Below are positions 8,259 to 19,955 of a stretch of 64,000 bases of DNA, one piece after another. The position numbers were made by a program, and so were the translations under genes. The DNA is taken from NCBI RefSeq assembly GCF_947507565.1, contig NC_089185.1:1116001-1180000 (forward strand), in the 5' to 3' direction. How positions within the stretch are numbered: position 1 is the first letter of the stretch; every line of letters begins with the position of its first letter. The notes below the pieces were generated by a model, which made no database searches, was not told the DNA's origin, and was given only the letters and a program-made list of their open reading frames with translations. The DNA is from Oscarella lobularis. Its lineage: Eukaryota; Porifera; Homoscleromorpha; Homosclerophorida; Oscarellidae.

Positions 8259-11023
8259 TCAAGTTTGGGGGACGAGAGCGTAGGAGATGGAGGCCGCGTC
8301 TCGTAGGCGATTGGTCTCGTTGTAAAATTTCACCGTGCATCGAATCTGAGCCAGGTATCCGTTTCTGCTTTCCTGTAAACAACCGTTAGATTCTATACGC
8401 ATATTTGACCCACCGCTATGGGCTTACAAGGTCTGTAATTCGTTCACAATCGCACGGTAGGGCTACGTTATTGGAACTAGGAGTGTTTGTGATTTGGAAC
8501 TGTCAAACTGACCATACTAAATTTGAACCAACGATAGTTATTTTTCTCACCATTTGAGTCGATTTCGTTGGCCAATTGACAGTGATATTTGCATTTCCCG
8601 ATGGATCAGCACTGCTGGATATGTTCAGCGATGAATTTGTTTTGCCTGATTGTTAGACTAATCAGGGGCCATTGGGGAATCAAATTTGTTACCGTCAAAC
8701 AGAAAAGCTGGAAACATATAACCCAGATTTTGATACCGACCGGTAACAAAGACCGTTCCCTAGATATATGGTAGAAGTTGCCCTTTTCTGTGCACCAACA
8801 TAGCAAGCGATGTACTTACTTCTACTCGTTTTGGTGTGACGTTGAACTCCTCGTCCAAGTACGCATAGCTGGAGTTCGATCCAAGATCCCACGTAATTCC
8901 AAATTGCACTGACGTGGTACTCATTTCGGTGACCTGCACTCAGACAAAGTCATTGACACAATCACGTAACGGCTAGACCCTCTAGAGCTAGCTATAGACG
9001 CACCGATAACGAGTAGTTGACGTGCTCTTCGTACCCCACTTGGGCAACACTGCCCCATTGCTTCCTAAGATCGTCGTACCACACGGGTGAAACAGACAAA
9101 GGGCCGCTGTTTTCTGCGGTTCCAGCCGTTGGCATGATCAGCGGCTCGACACCCGGTGTATGCACTCTGGTCAAGCCCTGACCACAGAAAAAATGGCGCG
9201 TGGATTTATTTTTTGTACCTCTTGACTCAAAACGTTGCGTACCGTGCTGTCGTAATGAGGATCAGCGCCCGTTTCGATTTCCACATACATGCCACCAGCA
9301 TTTGCAAATATCTTGTGAAAATCAGGAATCTAAACGTTTCTTTTATAATTATCTAACCAAAATAATTGACTCGTTTCGCGACTGACTGACCTACCTCGAA
9401 AACGAAACCGCCGGCATCTGCGAACGTAGGTCCTTCCTCGATGCTGTCGTCACAGTAAAGGAAAGCAGTCGCTAGCATGCTGGCCGTCAGCAAATTATAG
9501 TTAGAATAGTACGAATAAGCCTGATAAATCATATTGAAGGCGAATCTAGAACTGCGAGTTGTCACGCACTGACCTGGTAACCGAATCTCAGCTTAGGATC
9601 GAATCTGTTTTTGACTATGAACAGTCCACCAGCTGGATTTCTTAACAATTTACGTGAATTTGCGTGCGTAGGCTTAGAGGGGGAAACCTTACATCCATCG
9701 TCTAACAGACTTCAAAGCTAAATGAGCAGCTCTTTTAAAGGCTTTTGCCATAACGAGATCACCTAACAAATATCATACATGTTAGTTTACGAGGTCCGAA
9801 TTTTTCTATACCTAATTTGGCCATATTGCGAGCATAGATCTCGTACGTCACCGTTTGAACGGCTTCATTCCATTGGTGCTGGGAGCTTCGCCCTCTGGTA
9901 CGCATGAGAATGAAACCATTTCACGTACTCGCTGGTATTACATGCCTACCCTGTTGGCAGTTCTCCCCACGGAGACTGCATGAGTAACGATACAAAGGCT
10001 CCGCGAGGGAGTAAAACCTAGCCAAAGGAAGTACATTTTCGAAAGCAACGTATTCTTGGAACGTACTGAAAGGTTTTCTGCATGTGAAAGATTGTATCCC
10101 CATTCGAGCATAACGGTTAGATATTTCCTGGGAAAATGATCGTAGGGCATGGGATTCAAGCCTTTATAACCGGTATGATCTTGATACTGTCCTGAAATCG
10201 AATAGTAGAAATACTTCAGTACGTTTTCACACGCGAGACTACCGTTAGACGTAAAATGCGTCATTTGTTGTGTCAACGTGCTTTCGAGCCACTCGGTACT
10301 GTTAGACAGTCCGAGCTTGTAACGGAGATACTGTATATACGCATAAGATAGTCGCTTCTTCAACTGCGATTAATTGTACGTGCTACCTCTCCTGTTAGAG
10401 CGACCGAATCCCAATTGTTTCCCTTCTTATCGTACGATTTTTCAGGATCGATCTTCGATGCCAGTTGCTCCCACGCTTTTATCGTCTCCGCGGACACGAG
10501 TGGAGACTTTTTGAGCACCGAGTAAGCAAGCATCGACGGCATGACGTAGAAATGGCACGTTCCCTGAGCGCAACTCGCCGTCTCAATTTGGGTTAGAGAG
10601 CTTGTCAGAGCACGTGAGGCAGGTCCAACGAGTTCCCCAGCACTGCCTTTGTAATTCTCGGCGACTAGAATTGCAGTAGCAAGAGCAAAGGTTGGTGTAG
10701 AATATCTTCAGCGCAGAAATTACGTAGCACATTAGCATTAAGCAAATGAAGAGTATGTCTCACTGGATCTCTTTCTTTTCGTAGGGATCAATGATTCTAC
10801 CGTCGGCGTCTTGATGCTGTTTGAAGAAATCGACTATTTTCTCAATGGTATCCAGATAGAACGTCGAATTGAGTCCCGTCGGTTGAATGGCGGCACCGTC
10901 GAGCGCGCTTCGAGCGCGCTGCACGGTCTCGTTCAGCGGAAAAGGAGGTACGGTGTTGCATAAAACCTCCTTGCCCTGTAGCAACAAGAGCACCAGCACC
11001 AGCGCGAATCTGTTTACCCCCAT
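8259..11023 (-). CDS. Secreted protein of unknown function, possibly an alpha/alpha-toroid carbohydrate-active enzyme
   Basis: A multi-exon gene read on the reverse strand, starting at MGVNRFALVLVLLLL (signal peptide) and ending YALVPQT at 8259. Visible exons include about 10763-11023 (signal, helices, ADGRIIDPYEKKEIQ), about 10380-10740 (YVMPSMLAYSVLKKS, GNNWDSVALTGE), about 10110-10360 (AYIQYLRYKLGL, GQYQDHTGYKG, MPYDHFPRKYL), about 9391-9550 (YYSNYNLLTASMLATAF, FADAGGFVFEVGQ), about 9230-9335 (GGMYVEIETGADPHYDS), 9010-9180 (GVEPLIMPTAGTA, WYDDLRKQWG), 8825-8935 and 8259-8375. The helical first half rich in Asp, Tyr and His, followed by beta strands, recalls heparinase-like lyases, but I cannot assign a family. 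Exact exon ends are uncertain, and an alternative longer N-terminus to 11110 exists. Confidence 0.5.
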
Positions 11024-11394
11024 TTTCCACCGTAACGCACGGCAACATAGAGGCAATGGGGGCGGGGGTGCATGTCGTTCAGAGGACCCACTACGAGCAG
11101 TCAGGCTCAATTCCTCGCGATTGGATACGTAGCAACGAATCGCTCCAGGCTGGAATTTGAAGCCGTTTTTTCACGTTCCGCGGGACGGAAGGATCCAGCG
11201 TGGTATCCTAACAACAATTGCTTCTTCTAAGAGCTTGCACTTTAAACTTCCTCTATGCGAGCGAAGAATCCAAGTAAACGCCAGACAAATCTGATTTTGA
11301 AGCACGACAAGAGAGACGTATAGTGCGTTGTAGGCGAAAATAGACTTCAGTCTTCGCGAAGGTCCTGTTGAGACCAGTTAGACAGATAGACGAA

Positions 11395-14300
11395 ATGAAG
11401 CACAGTTTCCTTGCGTTTCTCGCAACGGCCGTACTACTCCTCAACAAGTCGACCGCTACCCATTTTCGCGGAGCTTCGGCCAGCTATCATCCTCTCGATA
11501 CGACAGGCAACGTGAGGAAGCATCGATACGTGCGTCATGCAGTCTCGTTACTAATTTTTCACTAGGTGAGAGTATCGTTTTTCCTTGCTTGGCGTCACTC
11601 GAGCAGCGAAGGCAAGTGTCCGGTGAACGAGACTGGCGCGATTCGCGGAGAAGAACGCAGATGGGCGTGCGACAGCCTCGACGAACCTGAGACCGGATGT
11701 CCGGGCAGACGCATTGGCACCATGCAGTACGAATGTCGTGAGCCCTTCGTTGGAGGCGCAACCAGCGTCGACAACTGGTCGGCGGGCGACAATTCCTTTG
11801 ACTTCAAGTTCAACCTCGACGAAGCAGGCGGTCGAACGAAATTCGTCATAAGGTATCGGTCTATAAGTACGCGATGACGGTCTAGTCTAATAGAATCACG
11901 TAATGTCATCAGTCTGAGTCGCCTTCTTGCGAGATTCTCGTCGAGCTTCTGTCTGACGATATGTATTCTCTTTTAGCCCCGACGTTCCGTGCTGTTGGAT
12001 TACTTTTCAAAATAACATCGAAGGCGCTGAAATATCTCTCCAACTCGTCATCGACTTGAAACTACGTCCTGACACGATGGCGATCAATAGAAGTCCGCAG
12101 GTTACCGTTCTTCAGCCCGTTATCACCGTCTTCGCCAATTGTCGCCTTCGCTACGACATAAGCCCATTCGACGACGACGACGGCGATCGAATTCGCTGTC
12201 GCTGGGCTCGGAACGGACCGACAGCCGATAATCCCGAGTGCGGCGGCGTGTGCGGCGCTCTCGAAGCGGTGGGAGCCGTGCTCGACGAAGAGCAATGCGT
12301 GATTACGTGGGGCACGACAAACTCAGCGACTCCTCTTCCTCTTGGCAGACATCCGGCTGCTCTCGTCATCGAGGATTTTGCGGACTTCAACAACGGAACG
12401 GAGCCGCTTAGTAGCGTTCCACTTCAGTTTATCGTGCAAGTCAAACCCGTTTCGGAGTGCAGCCTACCAACGGTGGAGCCTGTTTCGGGAAGATGTATCG
12501 GGATTCCTCCCGGCGAGTCGTTCGCGGGAACTATTACGGCGAGACCGGCCTCGACTCTGGCCGGAAACGAGTACGGAGAACGCAACGGGATTTATTCATA
12601 TATTCATTTATTTATTTATTTATGATAATTTTTTAGGATTGTTAGTATTCGGTTTTCGTCGACTCCAGATGGTCTGAACGTCGGGCCGTTGACAATGGTG
12701 GAGATGAATGTTTGGGAAGTTTCTCTAGCATGGACGCCCCTACCTTCGCAATATCATCTTACACAGATTTGCTACAGGGCTATTGACAAAAATCGGTCAG
12801 CCTTTAGTATAATTGATACTTATTATCAATTAACGTAGTGTGAAATTAGGTTGGAATCATTGCAGCAGTGCATTCGTTTATTTGCTGGAGGTGCGTTCTA
12901 ATGTCTACCTCATTTGTTAGCCTAGCCTTGCTTTGTTTTAGTTTCTACTCCGTCAGTTACAAATGATTTCAGCATGGTAGGATTTCTGAATCACGGCGAT
13001 AAATTGGTTGTTGAATTTTCTGGACCAGTACGCAGCATAGCAACAGAATTGATTAAAATTCGCTTTTAAGAAAGAATTTTTATTTAGGTGCAACAACCCG
13101 TTGTAGATCGATACATCAGAATCATCGACATAGGCTCCGACGAAGTCGTGCTGATGATAAACACGAGAACGTCGAGTCGAATCGAAGTCATAACGACGAC
13201 GGCGTCAAATGCAACAATCGATGTCGGTACACTGTGCGCCGATAGAAACTACACGGTTGAAATCGAAGACGGCGCATTCGTTGGGCTGGAGAATTGCGGC
13301 GGTTCGGGACCGGAAGTTGATGGAATTCCAAGGGACCAATGGATATTCGTCGCCGAAGGAGACCCGGGTAAGAAGAATTCAACCCGCTTTATCAAATCGA
13401 AAGAGAATCTTTTCTTTTTTAGCTTTTGATCCGTGTAACGATCCTTCCATACGGAATTGCCATTCGAATGCGGTGTGCATCAACAGTTGCCCCGGCGTCA
13501 TTTGTCAGTGCGAAAGCGGCTTCGAGGGCAACGGAACGTTTTGCGTCGACATAAACGAATGCATGCGAAACGAGGACGACTGCGACGTACCGGAGCGAGC
13601 GACGTGCGCGAACACCGTCGGATCGTTTACGTGCGCCTGCAGAGCGGGATACACGGGCGACGGGAAGAGTTGCGTGGACGTGGACGAATGTCTATTGAAT
13701 ACGGACGATTGCGACGTCGATAGCCGAGCCACTTGCACGAATACGGTGGGATCGTTTACGTGCGCTTGTAAGATGGGTTACTCGGGCGACGGCAAGACGT
13801 GCGCGGATATCGACGAGTGCGCTTTGGAGATGGACGATTGCGATGCCGACGAACGAGCGACGTGCACGAACACCGACGGATCGTTTACGTGCGCCTGCAG
13901 AGCGGGATACACGGGCGACGGTAAATCGTGCTCCGACGTGAACGAATGTCTATTGGATACGGACGATTGCGACGTCGATAGTCGAGCCACTTGCACGAAT
14001 ACGATGGGATCGTTTTTGTGCGCTTGTAAGACGGGTTACTCGGGCGACGGCAAGACGTGCACGGATATCGACGAGTGCGATTTGGGGACGGACGGTTGCG
14101 ATGCCGACGAGCGAGCGACGTGCACGAATACGATTGGATCGTTCACGTGTGCCTGCAAAGGGGGCTACACGGGCGACGGAAAGACGTGCACGGACGTCGA
14201 CGAGTGCACTCTAATGACGGACGACTGCGACGATCCCGTGCGAGCAGTTTGCACGAACACCGACGGATCGTTTACGTGCGCCTGCAGAGCGGGATACACG

Positions 14301-15997
14301 GGCGACGGAAAGAGCTGCGTCGACATCGACGAGTGCACTCTAACGACGGACGACTGCGACGATCGCGTTCGAGCGACGTGTACAAATACGATCGGCTCGT
14401 TCACTTGTCAGTGTAAGGACGGCTACACGGGTGACGGTAAAACGTGCACGGATATTGACGAGTGCACTCTGATGACGGACGATTGCGACGATCCTGTGCG
14501 AGCTACCTGCACGAATACGCTCGGCTCGTTTACGTGCGCGTGCAGAATAGGATACACGGGCGACGGTAAGATCTGTACGAATTTGGACGAGTGTGTCTTG
14601 GGAACTCACGACTGTGACGATCCGACTCGTGCCGAATGCACGGATACGATCGGCTCCTTTCTTTGCCGCTGCTTGGTTGGATACACCGGCGACGGGAAGA
14701 GCTGCACAGATATAAACGAATGCGATTTGGGAACAGATAATTGTAACGCTCAAGCCACATGCACAAATACGCCCGGGTCGTTTGACTGCGAATGCCTGCC
14801 TGGATACACGGGCGACGGCGTGATCTGCGACCCTATCAACGAGTGCACGATGGGCAAGCACGACTGCTCCGCCGACGCAATTTGCACCGATATACCTGGA
14901 TCGTTCATTTGCACGTGTAAGGAGGGCTACACGGGCGACGGAAGAACGTGCATTGACATCGACGAGTGCGCCGAAACGCCTCGCAGATGCGACGACGAAG
15001 TCCGCGCGACGTGCACGAACACCGTCGGTTCGTTCGTTTGCACCTGTAAAATGGGCTACACGGGCGACGGATTCGTCTGCACGAATATCGACGAGTGCGC
15101 TTTGAACATCGACGACTGCGACGACGATGCTAGAGCAATTTGCACGGATGTACCGGGCTCGTTTAATTGCGCTTGTCGTGTCGGTTTTTCGGGCGACGGT
15201 ACTGTGACGACGTGCGTCGACATCAACGAGTGCGATTTGGATATCGACGGATGCCACTCCATGGCTACGTGTCACAATACGATCGGTTCGTTTTTCTGTC
15301 GCTGTCGAGCTGGATACACGGGTGACGGGTTTACCTGCGTCGACATCGACGAGTGCGATAACGAGACAGGCATATCGAACTGCAGCGTAGACGCCATCTG
15401 CACCAATTTTCCGGGAGGATTTGGATGCGAATGTCGGACAGGATTTGTCGGCAACGGATTCGAATGTAAGCAGCACAGACAAAGTCATTTTTAGATACGT
15501 TACATGTATTGTCTGTAGGTTTTGGCAACTGTTCTGATGATTGGGATTTTATTCGAGATCGTTGGCTTAATGAAGACGCCGACTGGCTCAACATGACGGG
15601 AAACTGCGACGCTATCAGCGATTCGCTGAAACCTCCCGAGGTCGACACAACGAAAGCTCCCATAGTTCAATGGTCGGATCTGATTGATCAGTATTTAATG
15701 GAGTACCAAGAGTGGTTGAAGTTAGTTGGAGGTCGAATTGGCGGATTGCCAAACAGCATTGATCCGAACGATTTTGACGGTCCGGAAGCGTTGTGGGACG
15801 AAATACTTCGACGGGGCAAGTTGGCTGAAGAAGAATGGAAACGAGCAATCGCTGATCCAAACATGATGACAGTGCCGGAACCGGTTATCGAAGATTGCGA
15901 TGACGATCGAATTGAGATGTGGTCGAAATCGGTAGTGAAAAGCAGCTCGGCTCGCGAGGAATACGACCGGGTCTTTGGCCTTCGCTGTGACGCCTAG
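11395..15997 (+). CDS. Secreted fibrillin-like protein with about 16 EGF domains
   Basis: Starts with a signal peptide (MKHSFLAFLATAVLLL) then THFRGASASYHPLD. Residues from exons 11566-12590 form an extracellular module (SFFLAWRHSSSEGKC, DGDRIRCRWA, ECGGVCGAL) seen in large invertebrate adhesion-like proteins. Exons around 12640-13370 end with an SbsA/Big_5-like immunoglobulin fold (YTVEIEDGAFVG). The exon from about 13422 to 15465 encodes about 16 EGF domains, most of the calcium-binding type with the pattern D-[IV]-[DN]-E-C and a closing GYTGDGK-[ST]-C. A last exon 15519-15997 completes the final cysteine and adds a 159-residue tail rich in Trp, Asp and Glu (QYLMEYQEWLKLV). No membrane segment is seen, so a matrix or secreted role is likely. 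Small introns separate the 5' exons; exact boundaries there are approximate. Confidence 0.75.
13555..15465 (+). repeat. Tandem EGF-coding repeats in one exon
   Basis: Around fifteen repeats of about 120-130 bp encode calcium-binding EGF modules without a single intron. Neighbouring repeats share long stretches of near-identical DNA, such as GGATCGTTTACGTGCGCCTG and GGATACACGGGCGACGG, recurring several times. Units later in the array are more diverged. This points to recent unequal crossing-over or gene conversion in the first half. Confidence 0.85.
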
Positions 15998-16853
15998 AAG
16001 AGTACCTGCCAGCAAATTCTTTCTTCATGATTTACACTAGCCGCTGATCCAATTGTCTGTTTCTGTCTTAGTTAGGCTGAATGTTGAAAAATCGTCAGAG
16101 ATCTCTGCATGCATGACTAATTATTAGTATACGGAATTGTTTGAAAAGGTTGTGTGGCTCCTTCTTTACACGTGTAAAACCACAATTCGAAATAGCGGAT
16201 TAGTCTACGCGAAGTGACTATCCCGGACGCTCTAGATCACCGTTTCGCGATGTGGGAGCGTTTTTCCGACGGCCTCCAACGCTTCCAGGACAAACTGGAC
16301 GCTGTGATCGATCAAACGTTAGCGAAATCGGAGGATGGGGTCCCTCAAGAGGACAAGGACGAGCCAGACACGAATTATTATGGAATATCGGAATGCAGTG
16401 AGGCCGCTCGCTCTACTTCGACCAATGGCAGATCGAAATCGTACGTTCTTAGCATTACGCTAAACTTGTGGCGCTCCCGTGTGGGTGGGTGACGGGGAGG
16501 GCGGGGGCGGAGGGAGGAGCGGCACAAATCTCCACGAAAAAAAATTACAAAAAATCCTCTCTTACAGATAGATAATGCTCAAACTCCGCTAGAAATATTG
16601 TGGCACAAAAAGGACGAGAAGGGAGAGCACAATTCCGCACGCTCAATATCCACAATAGCTACCTTTATGCACGCACGTGACAACGTTTTCGGAGAGCGTG
16701 TACAAAACGTGGAAAATCGGGGGACTAGGACGAATACGGGAACGCGTGCCGACTAGCCCACTCGATCAGCTGGCCTACCTACGCCGCCAACCTTATTGTT
16801 GTTGAAGCCCAACCAAAGCAACCCTGTATCGAGACCAGATTAGCACGAAAACA
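15998..16853. other. Intergenic with one doubtful ORF and a G-rich tract
   Basis: A + strand ORF at 16214-16492 (92 codons, acidic middle, start MTIPDALDHRFAMWERF) has a helical, charged composition and could be a stray exon, but it has no recognisable relative and no signal. A run of G tracts at about 16483-16521 (GGGTGGG, GGGGAGGG, GGGGGCGG) may form a G-quadruplex. The collagen promoter should lie in the last 200 bp. Confidence 0.35.
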
Positions 16854-19806
16854 ATGCTGCTCGTTCTGGTAGCAACAACGGCAGTACTCTTTCAGTCTGC
16901 GTCGGTCTCGGCGACAGGTCCTCATCGTGTGAAAAAGACTAACGAGAGCCGAATAAATTTCCTGTAGGTTCAGCGGAAGTTCCGACGTCTACTTGCCCTC
17001 TTTCTTGCTCACCCGAACAGGTTACGTGCCTTTTCAAGACAATGGAGTTCTGTGATCACGTTTATGTGCGTAGGCCGAGAAAGGATATGGGGGAATGCCT
17101 GGAGGCAAAGTTAGTGGGAGGATTGAACTGGATTCAGAAGTGACAACTGTATCTTGGATTAGGGAGAGACCGGTGAAATGGGCCATCGCGGTCCCCCAGG
17201 CTTATTTCCTTTATCGGTATATCATATTGCTTTCAATTTGTCTAGCATTTGGTAATTACGTCGGTTATAGCATCACTGGCATATTGTAACGCAGCCAGGA
17301 ATTCCTGGTCGTCCAGTCAGTTTCTTATATTCGATGCGACAAGATGAGTCTTGATTTCTATTAGGGGAGATATGGCAGGTATGGAGCTCCTGGTCCGAGA
17401 GGCGAAAAGGTGCTTTAGCTTTGCTTCGTTTTCATAATTCTTTGCTGTTCTAATAACCAATTGCCAGGGAGAAAAAGGCCTCCAAGGGCCACCAGGCTCC
17501 ATTATGGGCAAGGTATTCATACAAGCATTCGTACAGCTTACCATGTTCAGGTACGCTTTGTTCAAACAGGGAGATCCTGGTCCAAAAGGAGCCGTTGGAA
17601 ATGCAGGGCCTAAGGTGCACTATTTAATCAATAAGAAGTTTCATAGCAGTAGTTCTATCTAATTAAAAGGGCTCTATGGGTGATAAAGGACTCCCCGGTC
17701 CTCCTGGTCTGCAGGGAGACAGAGGAAACAAGGTTGAACCAATACAGTGCAGCAGACAGAGGAGCTTATTTTTTTCAATAGGGAAACCAAGGCAACGACG
17801 GAGCGCCGGGACAACGTGGAAATCCAGGAGTAAAAGCATTGTCTTTTGAGGGCATCGTTTTTTTTTAAAAAGGGATTCTGAACAGAGTACCGGTGATTTT
17901 GGAGATCAGGGAGATGGCGGAAGCAGTGGCGAACGAGTGAGATCATGCTTTTGAGAAATTGTCGATGAGCGAATATTTTTCTAAAGGGAGAGCAAGGCAA
18001 TACAGGACCGAAAGGAGAAACAGGCGACGTGGTATTTATTAGCGTCAAAGAAGAATATTGAACCTATTTCTTGATATTTTTTGATCGCGTCTATAGGGCG
18101 ATGTTGGTTTTCCTTCGACTGGGGTACGTTACTTCTGTTGTTGACTCTTTATTTGGCTATTTTTGACTATAGGGAACTGTGGTGGTTGCTCCCAAGGGCG
18201 ACAAAGGTTTACCGGTAATACACAATCCTGTACAAATGTTCTAACTTCTAAAGTCAAGTTATAGGGAGAACCAGGTGACAGTGGTTTCAAAGGGAATAAA
18301 GGCTTTAATGTCAGCAGTCAAAAACGATACTCTTTATTGACATTCTTGCTGAATTATGCTTTAATCTCTTAACTAAAGGGGCTTAACGGTGAACCGGGAC
18401 CAAATGTCACAAATGTACCGAACGTCGTCGACAAGTCGTGCGATCAAAGCAACGAAGGCCAAATTTATCACGATCCCACAACGGGAGAGATTGCATTTTG
18501 CGACGGCGAACAGTGGAAGGTAAAGCAAATAAAAAATAGCCCCAATATTAATTAACGCAAAAAATTGATTTAGTGCGCCGAAACGGGACAATGCGGTACA
18601 TATGATATGATATTATAATATTAATTTTTGAACATCTCATTTTTAGTAATGCAGTGTACCGAAGGAACGTTCTATCAAGAGATCGCCACAGACACGGGTC
18701 TGCCCGTGCGTTTGGCCGCCGACATCGTTCTCATTGTTGACGATTCGGGCAGCATGAAGAACGAGCAGGATTGGATCCCCGACGCCGCGGCGGCACTCGA
18801 GAGTGCACTCATACGCCAGAATATCGGCAACGGTGCTCTGAAAAACCAGTACTTCGTCGTTCTGTTTGGAAATACAGAAGGCGAGAACTTTCGATCAAAT
18901 CGAACGATGGTCGTAGACGTCAACGGCCGAGTTAATCTCACGGTCAATCAAGTGCGCTCAGCCATGCGCAAGTTCAGTCGTAATGGTAACGCAGAAGACG
19001 GCTATCAGGCCATCGAACTTGCCTTGGACATCAAAGAACTGAGACGCGACAACCCGGACGTCGCTCTCAATATCGGTCTCGTCACTGACGAACCGAGAGA
19101 TCCGTTCAGGAACACCGCCGCCGGCACCGAGTCGTCGATGCAGGAAATCACCGCCGAACTGGTTGCGCGTAACGCAAAATTGAACCTTTTCGGACAATTT
19201 CTATTTGATTCGCCGTCCATCGACAATATCATTGCCGTTGATTATCAGGGAAAAATTTACAGCAGGATTTCTGGCGTCGAGGTCAATACCCGCGGTTTTC
19301 AGAGTCCGGATGTGAACGTTTCGTTTCAAGCGAACGACGAGTCGTGTCGAGCATTCGTTCAGTACGCTCCGCTCGCGATGGCCACCGGCGGCGCCATTTG
19401 GAATTTGAAATTTGTCGACGACACTGCAGGAAGTTCCGAACTGCGAAAGAGCTTCACTGATGCCATGGCTCGCATTAAAGTAGAAGAGATTTCTCAACAG
19501 TCGGTATGCATCGAATGCGTTATTACCTGTGAGGGGCCCGAACGTAAGGCGAAACGGGTGTGCAGCGAGAAGGTCGATCAGATCTTCTGTCGGTGCAAGG
19601 TAAATCGGGGACCGGCGGCGGACTGCGAACAGGAACGTTTTGCCAACCGAGAAGAGTTTCTGCAGACGGTTCAGTATGACTACTCGTCGATGTATCGAAA
19701 TTGCGATCGGCACGTTCCTCCGTACCCCCGTCATTATGATGGCTGGTGTGACGATTGGCCCTTCGATGAAGACGGGTTTTGCGGACTCGAACCCCCCGCT
19801 AAATAA
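16854..19806 (+). CDS. Short collagen with C-terminal von Willebrand A domain
   Basis: Begins with a signal peptide (MLLVLVATTAVLFQSASVSA) and a Cys-rich hinge (STCPLSCSPEQ). At least twelve tiny exons of about 27-65 bp follow, each opening with a complete Gly codon and encoding Gly-X-Y triplets, for example GEKGLQGPPGSI, GDPGPKGAVGNAGPK, GSMGDKGLPGPPGLQGDRG and GEQGNTGPKGETGD. The helix is short (about 200 residues) with imperfections (GDVGFPSTG, GTVVVAPKGDKG). A linker (CDQSNEGQIYHDPTTGE) leads to the large last exon from about 18650. It holds a VWA domain with an intact MIDAS start (LIVDDSGSMK) and a Cys-rich tail ending at 19806. Likely an extracellular matrix component that oligomerises through its triple helix and binds partners through VWA. 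Some of the first small exon borders are uncertain. Confidence 0.8.
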
Positions 19807-19955
19807 ACCTTTGCGTCTGTGCACGCAGAACTATCAGTATGAGTTTGTCTAATGCCGTGTCTCTGTTTTTTTTTGTGCATTTTTTTCTTCAACTAGGATG
19901 CATCTTTTTTTTGTTGCCTGACTGAGATCGTCCAGCGGATCTTTGGTGGAATAGG

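Noticed and set aside
13555-15465. CRISPR-like array
   Set aside because: The regular spacing comes from EGF modules in one open reading frame, and units have no spacers.
14340-15488. Long minus-strand ORF over the EGF array (382 codons)
   Set aside because: It is a shadow of the repeated EGF codons on the plus strand; its repeats mirror the EGF period and match no family.
16214-16492. Plus-strand ORF as a separate gene or last exon of the EGF gene
   Set aside because: The EGF gene has a clean stop at 15997, and this ORF has no family match and no signal. It is mentioned only in the intergenic entry.
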